64,000 bases of DNA from Mycoplasma miroungigenitalium (lineage in GTDB: Bacteria; Bacillota_I; Bacilli_A; Mycoplasmatales; Metamycoplasmataceae), in the NCBI RefSeq assembly GCF_013008635.1, contig NZ_CP053096.1, positions 372,001-436,000 on the forward strand. Reading direction: 5' to 3'. A program made the position numbers and the translations under genes. Shown here piece after piece: positions 9,951-22,969 of the stretch. The notes under the pieces are model-generated. The model was not told the origin of the DNA. It saw only the letters and a list, made by a program, of their open reading frames with translations, and did not search any database. Positions within the stretch are counted from its first letter, which is position 1. The number at the start of each line of letters is the position of its first letter.

Positions 9951-10508
9951 ATGTCAAATAATATAGTAGAAATTAAAATTGAGATTCAAAAAGGATCAAA
10001 TATTAAATATGAATATGACCGCGCTGATGGTCAAATACACGTGGATAGAATATTAAGAGGAGATTTTGTCTATCCAGCAAACTACGGATTTATTCCAAAC
10101 GCTTTAGACTGAGATGGAGATGAATTAGACGTTTTACTTTATTCTCAAGAAAAATTTGTTCCTGGCGTACTATTAAACGCTCGTATTATTGGAGCAATGA
10201 AAATGATAGACTCTGGAGAAACTGACACTAAGTTAATTGCGGTTCATGCAGATGATTACAGATTAGACTCAATCACTTCTATTGAACAGTTACCAGAACC
10301 ATTTTTAAAAAATGTTGAAACTTTCTTCAATAATTATAAAAATTGAAAAAAACCTGGAGCATCAAAAGTTACTGGTTTTGAAGGCTTAAAATGAGCTTTA
10401 GATGAGCTAGAAGAATGCAAAAACTTAATGATTGAATATGGCAAAATGCCTAAAAAAGAATTTGTTGCATTAATGATGAAAAAACACCCGGAAAAATACG
10501 AAGAATAA
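9951..10508 (+). CDS. ppa: Inorganic pyrophosphatase (family I)
   Basis: A 185-residue soluble PPase, which hydrolyses PPi from tRNA charging and nucleic acid synthesis. It has the family motif [10 protein letters not shown] (three metal-binding Asp; W is TGA), YPANYGFIP, and the C-terminal [13 protein letters not shown] basic segment. Three TGA codons are Trp. It appears to be translated from a leaderless mRNA. A terminator hairpin overlaps its stop codon. Confidence 0.97.
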
Positions 10509-10528
10509 GGTATTGCCTTATTTTTCTT
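10504..10528 (+). terminator. ppa terminator
   Basis: AATAAGG, loop TATTG, CCTTATT, then TTTCTTTTTTT. The stem overlaps the stop codon. Confidence 0.8.
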
Positions 10529-10667
10529 TTTTTACACATATTCAATATATTTCGCAAAAATCAAATGAATGAAAATTTATATATACTCTTGTATTTTTAA
10601 AATATAGGTAAAATAAGATTTATAATTATAATAGGAGATAAAAACTTGCTCCTTGAAAGGAAGAATT

Positions 10668-11009
10668 ATGAGTAAAAGCATTAATACATTAAGAAAAGAA
10701 AGTCAGTTAAAAACAATGATCGCACAAATTGTTACGACAGAATTAACAAACACAAACATTATTAATCCGACCGTTATAGACTGCGAACTTTCTGCAGATT
10801 CTTCACACGCAAAGGTTTTTGTCACATTCAGTGAAAAATCAGATGATGGAATTGAAGCAATCAGAAACGCTTCAGGTTTCATTAGAAAATCACTATCAAA
10901 AAATTTAAATTGAAGAAAAGTTCCTGAAATACACTTTGAACTAGACCACGTTATCGATGACGCTATGAAAATTGAAAAAATTCTAGCAAAAATCAAAACT
11001 GATGAATAA
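10668..11009 (+). CDS. rbfA: Ribosome-binding factor A
   Basis: A 113-residue 30S maturation factor. MSKSINTLRKESQLK begins the family's helix, and SSHAKVFVTFSEK and the KVPEIHFELD strand near the C-terminus are typical. A GAAAGGAAG lies before the ATG; an in-frame TTG 15 nt upstream overlaps that site and is less likely. In many bacteria rbfA follows infB, but here it is separate. Confidence 0.93.
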
Positions 11010-11030
11010 TTCAAATTAAAAACTTAATAA

Positions 11031-11063
11031 AAAAATTAACATTTCGCAAATGTTAATTTTTTT
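11031..11063. terminator. Bidirectional terminator between rbfA and the facing membrane-protein genes
   Basis: AAATTAACATTT, CGC, AAATGTTAATTT, flanked by A and T runs on both sides. The stop codon of the minus-strand gene lies inside the right arm. Confidence 0.8.
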
Positions 11064-11825
11064 CGTCTAACAACAAATCTTTATTTTGAAATATGAATGC
11101 GTAATCGTTAATTTTATAAAATGAGTCGTTAAGCGGAATTTCTTCATAATTAAATATTAATAAATAATAAAACTCATTGATTAATTCCCGATTATTAAAT
11201 TTTAAAATTTTCTTTTTTCAATTCCGATAGAGAAATTTAACAACACTAGCTTCTTGATATTTGAATTTCCCCTTATGTGTAACAGTAATAATAAACATCA
11301 GATGTTCGTGGTCATTAAATTCATTATAAATTTGATTGTTTGGGGTCGTAACAATATTTTCAAATAGAGTGAAATCATTGTCTTTATTTTTTACTCTCCA
11401 TTCTTTGATTTCTTTGCCAATTTTTAACATTTTAATAGTAAGCATTGTAATTATTATTAAGAGAACAAAGGCTGTTAAAACGCCTAATTCGGGCACCATT
11501 AAGGAAATCAATCTATAGTAAAAATCTTTATAGCCTCAGTGTATTTGGGTTAAAAATGCAATGTCATCAATAAAAGCCACAGAAAAAATAATAAGGAATG
11601 ATATAAAAAATATTAAAATTAAATTTTGTTTTTAAAATAAAGATCAAAAAATGTTTCGTTAACCTTTACTTTGTTTTTTACAAATACTCGAGAAACGCCT
11701 TTTTTAAGAATAATTTCTCTTCAAGTATATGAAAATACTGTAATATAAATTATGAAAAAAGCATTACCTAAAATAAAGGAAAAAAGCCCGGAAACAACGT
11801 TAGCGATTTCACTATTGAATCTCAT
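11053..11825 (-). pseudogene. Frameshifted membrane protein, first member of a tandem paralogous family
   Basis: Two consecutive reading frames look like one gene broken by a single frameshift. The first (11825 down to about 11630, 66 codons, MRFNSEIANVV...) ends at TAA after FFDLYFKNKI. The second, in the -1 frame, continues with hydrophobic segments and ends in NKDLLLDEKN. Aligned with the intact paralog at 12738-13490, the first part matches its N-terminal TM and the LPTNVFNLFGQN block; the second matches its later TMs and C-terminal domain. The break lies in TTTAAAAACAAAATTT, where a lost or gained A restores the frame. It overlaps the end of the next paralog upstream. Function unknown. 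A sequencing error or programmed slippage cannot be excluded. Confidence 0.55.
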
Positions 11826-12550
11826 TGTTAATAATATCCTTAATTAAATTTACGTAACATTGTGGGTCATAAGCGACATTATTAATTTTGATTTCCGGAT
11901 AATCCAAAAGCAAAAAATAAATAAATTCAACTTTATCTAATTGACCATCCTTATTGAACAAATTTTTAACTTTTGATAATTTCGTTATTGCGAAAACTTT
12001 TTGTAAATTACGATTTCATGTTAATTTAATGTCAAAATCTAGGCTTAAAACAATGTTTTTAAATTCGGGATAATTCTCAGGCTCTTGTATTGTCTGGTCA
12101 ACCAACACATCTTTATTTTCTTTATTTCATTGTTTAACTTGCGATTTTATTTGAATATTATTTTTGAATAATGTAACTATCCCTTTTATACCAAGTATAG
12201 ATGCCAAAAACGGAAGTATTAATAAGATTGTTTGTTCGTCAATCACGTTAATTTTTTGGGTAATAATAACAACTATTTGAATAATAATATAACTTAAATT
12301 AAATAAGGTGTAATAAACAATCAATATATAGCCTAAAATAAAAGCATTTTTTATGTCTTTATTAAATCGATTAAATACATATTCTGGAATTTTTACTTTC
12401 GAAAGTAAATATGTTTTAGATTGAAGTTTATGATTTTTTATATGATCAAGATACTTGTTTTTCTTAGGAATTAAGTAAACTTCCAAAACTAACGATTATT
12501 GTTAAACTTATTGCTATGTAAACAATTGAAACAATTAAATAAGTGGTCAT
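11812..12550 (-). pseudogene. Frameshifted membrane protein, second family member
   Basis: An ATG after AAGGGGGTG opens a 28-codon hydrophobic N-terminus (MTTYLIVSIVYIAI...) that stops at TAA. The +1 frame then runs from about 12486 to 11812 with LEVYLIPKKNKYLDH, a TYLLSKVKIPEYVFNRFNKDI block, two TM segments, and a soluble C-terminal domain with EFIYFLLLDYPEIKINN. The intact paralog has all of this in one frame, so a one-base indel in the TTTT at about 12490 is the likely cause. Alternatively translation starts at an internal TTG and the TM peptide is separate. Function unknown; the family seems specific to these mycoplasmas. Confidence 0.5.
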
Positions 12551-12737
12551 TTCACCCCCTTGTTTTATATTCCAATCAACTTTATTGAACAAAACCAAAA
12601 GCAATAATTGTTGGTATTGTGTTAAATTTTATTTAAAAATTTCTTTGTTTTGATAATATTGTGAACATGTCGAATATATTCAAATTATAAAGGTTAATTG
12701 ACGAATATAGACGATTTTCATTTTAATTTGGCACAAA

Positions 12738-13490
12738 TTATATTTGTTTAATGTTTAACATTGATATTTCATCTATTAATTGAATATAGTGCTCATAAGT
12801 GTAATATGAACTATTTATTTTAGTTTTATCATAGTCGAAAAGCAAAAAATAAATCAACTCATCGGAATCTAAATTTCCATTGTTATAGAAAGATTTTGTT
12901 TCTTTAGTGTATTTTATTTTAACAAAATTCTCAATATGATTTATTACAGTTGAAAAACCTAAAGTGAATGTTTCATTAAGTATAACGTTTTTAAAACGCT
13001 CATAATCATCGAGGTCTATTTTTTTGTTACGTTCAATTTCAATATAATTATTTTGATTATTTCAAATATCAATCTGTTTTTTAACCATGAATCCTTTATA
13101 TATTAAGGAAATTAGAGTTCAAAGAATATAAATCAATAGGAAAATAGGAAGAGATATTAAAATTATTTCTAATTCAAATCAATAAAATTTGAGTTTGAAT
13201 TTAAAATAAAGAGCAAACTCTGCTGCAATAAATCCTATAAGCAAAAGAACCAAACAGCAAAGAGAAATAAATAAAAACTTTAAAATCTTATGAATGTTTT
13301 GACCAAATAAATTAAAAACATTTGTGGGTAATTTAATTTTACCCAATAAGTAAGATTTGGCTTTTAGTCTATTAAAATTAATATAACTGATGTCATATTT
13401 AGTTTTTGATAATAAACGAAATTTGAACACAAATCAAAGAATAGTTGTAAGTATTGCGTAAAAAATCACTAATGAATAAAAAGCCCACAT
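12738..13490 (-). CDS. Intact membrane protein of the tandem paralogous family
   Basis: A 250-residue protein of unknown function. It has an N-terminal TM helix (MWAFYSLVIFYAILTTIL), a cytosolic linker with KAKSYLLGKIKLPTNVF, two further TM helices (about 75-100 and 110-135), and a soluble C-terminal domain ending in ELIYFLLFDYDKTKIN and YEHYIQLIDEI. The same order and motifs occur in the two frameshifted neighbours downstream, so the group arose by tandem duplication. Five TGA codons are Trp. No enzyme motif is visible. It is the first gene of the cluster and probably heads the transcript. Confidence 0.75.
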
Positions 13491-13833
13491 ATTAACCTAA
13501 TTTTACCTTAAAATGCTGGGATTATCAAGCCAATAATGGCGCAGAGTAAAATAATAAAATTATCGGAAACGCTAATTATTGTTGTTCTACTTTAAAAACC
13601 TTTTTCGTTTTTTTCATGAAGCAGCTGTTTTGTTTCTTAATCTCGCAAAATCTATTTTATAATGTCCGAACAAAAGTCAAAATAATTAATGCTAAAATAA
13701 TTCTTTTTATGTTTCGAATCACTTAATATAGAACATAAAAAAGTAATTAAAAATATGCTTTATTAATGTTTAAAGGATTTAAATTAATAACTTACAAAAT
13801 TATTAATAAAATTTGATTATTTTATAAATTTAT

Positions 13834-14397
13834 CTAATGATTCTCATTATTGAAACATCTTCAATTAGACAATGATTTAATTTTATATTTTGCTTTACTA
13901 ATAGATATAAAGGTGCCAAAGACACATTCGATTGATATCATTCGAATGATCAAACCAGTAATTTTATAATTATACTGTGAACAATAAATTAGTAATCAAT
14001 TAATTTTTCTTTTTTTGTTATCGCTATATGTCTTACCTCAATATCGAATCATTTTGGTTAGTATGTAATAGTGCTTTCTAGATTGTATATTGATTGACTT
14101 TATAAAACATATTTGTTTATTTTAATTCTTACTACATCTCAGTCAATACCATTTTTATGTAATCTTAAGTAGCTTTCTTCAATAAATTTATAAATTGATT
14201 TTTATTTAGAATTTTGAATGATGTTTGCAGTTTTGACTTTTTAAAGATATATATCGCAAAAATGATTAAATATTGAGCTTGTAATTTTTGAATGTTATTC
14301 TCTTTTGTATTCGTCAATTACTGTTTGCATAGATTTTGTGATATATATATTTATATATAAAAGTTCCGTCTTCGTTGTTGTGAGTGGAACAATGCTT
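13834..14397 (-). pseudogene. Decayed gene remnant upstream of the paralog cluster
   Basis: Read on the minus strand with TGA as Trp, several blocks look like protein but are cut by TAA/TAG and frame changes. They include FIYKYIYITKSMQTVIDEYK, then ESYLRLHKNGIDWDVVRIKI, and in the same frame WFDIEVRHIAITKKRKINW. The blocks have realistic residue composition, yet no uninterrupted frame exceeds about 70 codons. This suggests a gene inactivated some time ago. I do not recognise its family. From 13491 to 13833 I see nothing coding. The region lies directly downstream of the restriction-modification pair. Confidence 0.4.
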
Positions 14398-14410
14398 TAA
14401 GAGAATTTAT

Positions 14411-15427
14411 TTAATCATTGGTTTGATTTGCTAACTCAATATTATCCTTAACTTTTTTAAGTAATTTTTTAAGCAAATTCATATTTAAAAAATAATTACT
14501 TTTATTGTTTTCTAAATTATTTAGTATTCTGTTATTTTGTATATTGGATTTATTTTGTTTGCCATCAGAACTCTCCAAGTAATATATTGAATCACCATCT
14601 AAACAAGATACATAATGAATATTTTTATTATCTTCTTCATAATTTACAAAATCTATAATTTCCTTTAGTTCATTATTTTGACTCCCTCCAGAACCGGTAG
14701 TTAATTTATGTTCTATAATAAATATTTCATCACCTATCTTTATTAATAAATCTGGATATTTATTAATATAAACATTTCTAAAATCAAATGCAATATCATA
14801 TTCGCTTAAAATTTTGTTAAACAATTTTTTATTGTCTTCCGGAAATAAATAAGATTGATTGTTATTTTTAAATTCATCTATAGTACTAACTTTTTTATAC
14901 GATGATAATAAATCACTTTCAATTCTTTTTATACCAGTGCTTCCTTTTCTTTTGGAAGAATAAGCATCGCAAACAACTTGAAGGGCTTGATTGGAATATC
15001 CATGAGATAAATATATATTATGTCTATCATGAATATAATTTTCAATCAACCGTTTTATTATTTCTTGCTTTTCTTTTAATGTTTTTTTAATTGTAATAAA
15101 TTGATTATATGATGTACCTTGTGTTTGAAAATAAATACAAAACGAAGAATAATTAATAAATTCTACGTCTTCAATAATGCGAATAATTTTATTAATTATT
15201 TCTTCTAACAACTTTTGATTCACAGCATTAAAATCTAATTTTTTTAATGACGAATAAGTTGTTATTAAATTGATTAATTCTTGATTATTCTCAGTTAGAC
15301 TATTTGTTTGGTCTGCTGTATTCGGGATTACTAAAAATCCAAAATTTTCTTCATTGTTTTTTATTGAAGCATTCTTTTTATCTTTACTTCTTTCAAAAAT
15401 TTCTATATTGTCTATTTTAAATTTCAT
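14411..15427 (-). CDS. Type II restriction endonuclease, PD-(D/E)xK type
   Basis: A 338-residue protein following and overlapping an N6-adenine methyltransferase by 11 bp, the classic arrangement of a type II restriction enzyme. The likely catalytic core is KYPDLLIKIGDEIFIIEHK (about residues 221-239), giving P-D-x(n)-E-x-K. The N-terminal half is helical and contains no recognised domain. Codon use is more A/T-rich and lysine/asparagine-rich than the flanking housekeeping genes, as is common for acquired R-M genes. The recognition site cannot be read from sequence. Confidence 0.75.
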   Translation of the reverse strand: MKFKIDNIEIFERSKDKKNASIKNNEENFGFLVIPNTADQTNSLTENNQELINLITTYSSLKKLDFNAVNQKLLEEIINKIIRIIEDVEFINYSSFCIYFQTQGTSYNQFITIKKTLKEKQEIIKRLIENYIHDRHNIYLSHGYSNQALQVVCDAYSSKRKGSTGIKRIESDLLSSYKKVSTIDEFKNNNQSYLFPEDNKKLFNKILSEYDIAFDFRNVYINKYPDLLIKIGDEIFIIEHKLTTGSGGSQNNELKEIIDFVNYEEDNKNIHYVSCLDGDSIYYLESSDGKQNKSNIQNNRILNNLENNKSNYFLNMNLLKKLLKKVKDNIELANQTND

Positions 15428-16400
15428 TATTTAATTCTACATACGCTTTCTCTATTATGCCTCTTGCCAACTTAAAATCTAATCTTCTTCTTCTTTTGCC
15501 TTTAATGGTATTTCCTTTGAACGGCGTTAAAATAACATCATCAGTAGCTTCTCTAATGTTATTTAAAATTAGGTTAATTCTTTCTATGAATTTGTTTTTT
15601 AACGAATCTTTAACGTTTATATTTATTAATGTTATATGTCTAGAAGAAACCTTAATTTTATTTTCTCAGTCGTATTTAATATTCTGTTTAAAATCAAATT
15701 TAATTACAGACTGTTCTTTGGTTCCATCAATGGCCTTGAGAGCTAGCCAACCGTTTATATCATTAAATTTAATTTTAATTTTATTAATAGGTTTTAAAAA
15801 ATGAGAATATATTTCCATTAAATTACCAACATAATTATTATTTTTATATATTTTTATTTTATCTAAGGATTTTTTTATACCGTCAAAACAAGCAACACAG
15901 ACAGGCATTTCCGTATCATAAAATGGGTTTTCTTCAAGAATGGTAATTGAATATAATTTTTCTTTATCTTTAAAATTCGAATTAATAAACGATTCAGGAA
16001 TTATTGCAACAACAAATTTTTGTGCTTTAAGCATCATTTCTAGAGCAATCAAATAAACATCATCATATTCTGACTTATTAAAATATTTTTGCAAATTAAT
16101 ACCCTGTCTTTTTGCAGAGTGTTTTTTAATATATGGTGGGTTTGTTATGATAATCGCATCTTTCTCATGCGGTATTCAAACAAGAGAATCATTATATTTT
16201 CAATTCAACTCTTTGTCAATATCTAAACCAATTTGTTTCGTAAACATTTTTCCATCGAACGCTTTAAATAAATCCCCTGAACCAGCAAAAGGGTCATATA
16301 TATTTTTCATTTTAGAATTTTCTATGAATTCTAAAACTTGGGGCTTTAATCAAATGCTTTTCTTTGTAAAAAATTGGCCTAATCGAATTTTCTTATTCAT
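15417..16400 (-). CDS. Type II DNA adenine (N6) methyltransferase
   Basis: A 327-residue SAM-dependent methyltransferase. It shows motif X as GQFFT (residues 8-12), motif I as DPFAGSGDLF (about 36-45, SAM binding) and motif IV as TNPPYI (about 87-92, catalytic NPPY of N6-adenine enzymes). That order is the gamma class. Four TGA codons are Trp. GGTGG precedes the ATG. It modifies host DNA against the overlapping endonuclease gene. Homologues in mycoplasmas are often strain-variable. Confidence 0.88.
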
Positions 16401-16897
16401 TATCTACCACCCCTTATATTTTTATCATCTTTACTCTAAAAAATACATATTAAATATTACACTACCGCCATGATTTCCTCAAATATATTAAATTCTTAAA
16501 CCATAAATTTCAAGAATAGACTTTGAGCAAATAATATATTTAAATAATTATAGCTTATTTCAATGTTGTTAAATAAACATAAAAACAGTTAATAAAATTG
16601 CTTTAATCAAGATTTTAAGAACTTTGGTGTGCTATATTAAATTCTCCTGTTCACTAGTTTGTGTAATAGAAAACATTATTTACATTTTCGTAAGTTTTTT
16701 ATATTTTTTATGTTGTTTCTTTCTATCTAAAATATCCAAATGTTTTAAATACTACTTCAATTCTATTTAATTTATATCGAACAATCTCTTCAATGCGTAA
16801 GTGACCTGCATTTACAACTCTATCTTTTTTTTGATGAGACTTACACTACTAATGATTGCGTACAAAATAATTAACACTTCGCAATGTTATTTTTTAT
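16401..16897. other. AT-rich spacer without a gene
   Basis: No ORF with coding character on either strand, apart from a 36-codon minus-strand fragment at about 16723-16840 (ending IEEIVRYKLNRIEVVFKTF) that may be the tail of a lost gene. No control-protein gene for the R-M system is seen. Confidence 0.5.
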
Positions 16898-19477
16898 TTA
16901 CTTAATTGAGTATTTTTTTAAAATTGCTTCAACATCCATATCCAATAAATTATCAACTTGTTTTTGGGCATTATCGATAATTTTTTCTTCTTTGTCAGTC
17001 GATTTTTCGTAAGATTTTTCAATATTTTGAATTTCATCAGATGTCTCGTCATTTGATTTAAATGATAAATTAGCAACATCTTCAACTTTAATTTTTGAAA
17101 AGCCTTCTTTAATTGTCGTTATAGGATACTCTGAAACTTTTTCCAAAGTTAATTCATTATTACTGTTTTTAACAAAAATTTCATCAGATAAATTTGTTGA
17201 CATAGCATCAGTTACCAGGTATGGTTTTGTTTTAAATTGATTGAATAGTGGCTTACCTAAATGTTTTTTACTTATTTTGGTTATACCATTCACCTTTATT
17301 CTTTTGACGAATTTATCGTTGGCCAGTAATGTGACCACATCATCAGATTCTACTGGACAAAATGCCACAATACTATCAATAGGTGGTAAGAAACAAGATT
17401 TAGTACCGTTCGCTTTGGTTCCATAAATTTGTACATCATTTTCGGTGTAAAGAGAAGCCAAACCACGTTCTGTAATAATTAAAATGTCTTTGTAACCATT
17501 TGATAATTTTGCCCCAACTAGTTGATCTCCAGCACGCAATTTCATTGCGGTAAATGTTTTGTTGTTTCTTGAAACATAAAAATCTTTTAATAAAACTCTT
17601 TTTCCTTGACCTTCTTTTGTAAATAAACAAACATAGTTAAGAGTTTCAAAGTCTTTTACGTTAATAACTGAAACTAATTCTTCACCCGATTGTAACTCAA
17701 CAAATTCAGATAGATGCGAACCGAACTCTTTTCACTTGCTTTCCTGAATTTTATAAACCGGAACTAACGCATAATTACCAAGATTAGTAAAAGTTAATAT
17801 GCTGTCTGTTGTATTAACTTTGCCATAAAATTGAATTCTGTCTTCTTCTTTAATGCCGAATGTTGTTCAGTCATTCGCTTCATTTACTCTTGTAGAGAAT
17901 CTCTTGATATAACCATGTTTGGTGATGCTTAAAATTACATCTTCGCTCACAACTAGGTCAGCTTCATCGTATTTAATTTTAATTTCTTCTTGGTTTATAG
18001 TCGTTTTTCTAGGTATGCCGAATTCTTTTTTAATTTCCTTAAGAACCTCAATGATTCAATCATTAAATTGACCAGAATCACTCAAAAGTAACTCGCAACG
18101 CTTAATTAATTCTTCTAATTCTAATTTTTCCGCCAGAAATGCTTCTTTATCAGTTTTTGACAATCTATATAATCTTAACTCCGCAATTGCCGTTGCTTGA
18201 TTAATAGTAAAATCAAAAACACTTACTAAATTATCAATAACACCTTGTTTACCATTTTCACTTTTTCTAATTACTTCAATAACTTTGTCAGTAATTTCAG
18301 AAACTTTAATAAAACCTTCTACAAGTTCTAATCTAGTTTTATATTTAGCAAGATCAAATAGTAAAGTCTTAGTTTTTATATCTTTAACATGGCTGACGTA
18401 TTCATTTAAAAGTTGTTGTAAACCGCATAATCTAGGTGAATTATTTACAATAGCAACATTATTTATATTGTAGTAAACTTGCATTTCAGTTTTTTGGAGT
18501 AAAAAGTTTAATATTGTTTCTTCATTAGCATTCAAATCAAGAGTTATTAAAATACTGATGCCGTCTCTGTCAGACATATCTTTTACTTCTAAAAGCCCAT
18601 TAATATTTTCATTAGTTATTAGTAAATCTATGTCTCTGACTAATTTTGATTTAATTACGCCATAAGGTATTTCTGTAATTTCAATATATTTATTTTTCTT
18701 GTCTTCATAAACTTTATATCTTGATACAAGCGTGATACGACCTCTACCAAGCTCAAATGCTTCGTAAATTCCTTGATTCCCGTATACAATTCCACCGGTT
18801 GGGAAGTCAGGGCCTTGAATATATTTCATTAATTGTTTTAATGAAATATCAGGATTTTTAATTTTTGCAATTGCGGCGTCTATAATTTCATTTAAATTGT
18901 GTGGCGGCATATCAGTAGCAAAACCAGAAGCAATCCCCCTTGCTCCGTTTAATAATAAATTAGGAATTATAGACGGTAAAACAATTGGTTCTTTTTCGCT
19001 ATCGTCAAAGTTAGGAGCAAATTTAACAGTGTTTTTTTTCAAATCTCCCAAGATGTATTCACTTATTTTAGCCAATCTAACTTCTGTGTAACGCATTGCA
19101 GCTGCTGGGTCATCATCAATACTACCAACATTACCGTGCATTTCAATTAACGTGTGGCCAATTTTTCAATCTTGTGCCATTCTAACCATTGCTTCATAAA
19201 TTGAACTATCACCATGCGGGTGATATTTACCAATAACATCGCCAACAACTCTCGCTGATTTTTTGAATGGTTTATTAGAAAATAAACCCAATTCACTCAT
19301 TGAATAAAGAATTCTACGTTGAACTGGTTTCAAACCATCTCTAACATCAGGCAGAGCTCTTTGTTGAATTATATATTTTGAATAACGACTAAAACGATCC
19401 GCCATAATTGAATCAATATTTTCAGCAACAATTTTTTCGACAATTTGGTCGATTTTAAGTTTATTTTTTGATGTCAT
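16898..19477 (-). CDS. parC: DNA topoisomerase IV subunit A
   Basis: An 859-residue type IIA topoisomerase subunit that cuts and rejoins DNA to decatenate chromosomes. The quinolone-resistance region reads [18 protein letters not shown] with Ser91 and Glu95 at the two resistance positions (both wild-type-like). The catalytic tyrosine is Tyr130 in [11 protein letters not shown]. The C-terminal beta-propeller region is present, followed by a charged tail ending AILKKYSIK. Lying 8 bp after parE and having the ParC-like SSIYE sequence, it is ParC rather than GyrA. AGGAGG precedes the ATG inside the end of parE. Confidence 0.95.
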
Positions 19478-19485
19478 TAGGCCTC

Positions 19486-21402
<1,917 letters not shown>

Positions 21403-21679
21403 TCAATAATACTATTTTTTATACTTAATCTCTATATATAATTTAGTAATAAGAAAAAAAATAGTTGTTTGTTAATGATTTTTAATGCATCACTGTAAAT
21501 ATAAAGGGGTTGTTTTATATTATATTTTATTTCAGTAATTTTGCTTATTCAATTGTAAAATGTGTGAATTAGCAATCCATTTTCTTAAAATTAATAATTA
21601 TGATTTATTTTTTTGCAAAATAAAAAATAATTTTTCCTAGATTCAAATAACATATATATCAATTACAGATTTAAATATG

Positions 21680-21685
21680 TATAAT
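21680..21685 (+). promoter_or_regulatory. -10 box of cysS (leaderless start)
   Basis: TATAAT, preceded by TATG, lies 7 nt before the cysS ATG; no Shine-Dalgarno sequence. The 293-bp spacer between parE and cysS holds no gene. Confidence 0.6.
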
Positions 21686-21692
21686 TAATACT

Positions 21693-22925
21693 ATGATTAA
21701 ATTATATATTTGTGGACCGACGGTTTATAACAACCCCCATATCGGAAACTTAAGAGCAATTGTGACATTTGACCTCATTTTAAAAGCAATGCGTTTTTTA
21801 AAAAAAGATTTTTGTTTAGTTCATAACATAACCGACATCGATGACAAAATCATTAACAAAGCAATTGAATCAAATAAAACAGAGAAAGAAATTTCGGAAA
21901 AATATACACAAGTATATTTCAACTTATTAAAAATGTTAAATGTTGACACTATTACATGTGTTGAAAAAGTTACTGATAATATGGATGTAATTACGAAATA
22001 TATTCAAAGACTAATTGACACTGGTAATGCATATTCTGATTCAGAAGGAAATGTTTGATTTGACGTTCAAAAAAATGCTGATTCTTATGGCTGTGTTTCA
22101 GGACAAAAAATTGAAAAAATGGCTTTTGAAGAACAAAATATCAATAAAAAATTCCCCGCCGATTTTGCCCTTTGAAAAAATACAAAAGTAGGAATAAAAT
22201 ACAATTCTCCTTTTGGACAAGGTAGACCAGGATGACATACTGAATGTTGTGCGTTAATAGATAAACATTTTTCTTCTCAAGGAGTTGATATTCATAGTGG
22301 CGGAATGGATTTAACATTTCCTCACCACGAGAATGAAAATATACAACATTTTGCATTGCATAATAAACACTTGGCAAGTGAATGATTGAGAACGGGACAA
22401 ATTAATCTCGAAGGTGTAAAAATGTCAAAATCACTTGGAAACGTTATTTCCCCTGAGGAATTTTTCAATAAATACGGAGTTGAAATTTATAAATTAATGA
22501 TTTTGACCGCTAAATTTAGTGCCCCAATAAATATCACGGAAGAATTATTTAAGAATCTTAAATCAGTAGAATCAAAATATATTAAAGTGATTTTTCAAAT
22601 CTTTTTAAATCACGGTAATAATTTTGAAAAATTATCTTCATCTGAAGAAACGATTAAAATTTTTGAAGCATTAGCTAATTACGATTTTGCAAAATACAAT
22701 ATGTTATTAAATGAAGAAATCAAAAAATATAATAAATATAAAACTTATGAAGTCGCTCAAACAATAATCACTGTTTTAAACATTTTACACCCAACATTAA
22801 CTAATTACAAAAACTATCTGGAATCAATAAAACTTTTTGACGAATGGCGTTCATTTGTAGAGAAAAAAGACTATTTAAATGCAGATATTTGTAGAGAAAA
22901 ATTAATGAAAACAGGGCATTATTAA
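21693..22925 (+). CDS. cysS: Cysteinyl-tRNA synthetase
   Basis: A 410-residue class I synthetase, about 50 residues shorter than the Bacillus enzyme, mostly at the C-terminus. Motifs: [15 protein letters not shown] (zinc Cys and HIGH-like HIGN), GRPGWHTECCA, and [15 protein letters not shown] (zinc ligands). The KMSKS loop is VKMSKSLGN. Several TGA are Trp. It starts an operon with rlmB and a putative sigma factor, in the gene order of Bacillus cysS-rlmB-sigH. Confidence 0.96.
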
Positions 22926-22969
22926 CACAAACTAAAACGGAAAAATTAATAATAATTAAAGGACATAAT

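Noticed and set aside
11600-11640. Programmed -1 frameshift site in the broken paralog
   Set aside because: The sequence TTT AAA AAC does not fit a standard slippery heptamer in the zero frame; a one-base indel is simpler.
13506-13580. Short hydrophobic minus-strand frame before the intact paralog
   Set aside because: No start codon or ribosome binding site and only about 25 codons.
13937-13950. Perfect 14-bp palindrome ATCATTCGAATGAT
   Set aside because: It lies within the decayed gene remnant, and no promoter or gene start is close to it.
16723-16840. 36-codon minus-strand fragment that reads like the end of a protein
   Set aside because: It has no start codon or upstream continuation and is too short to assign; mentioned only in the spacer entry.
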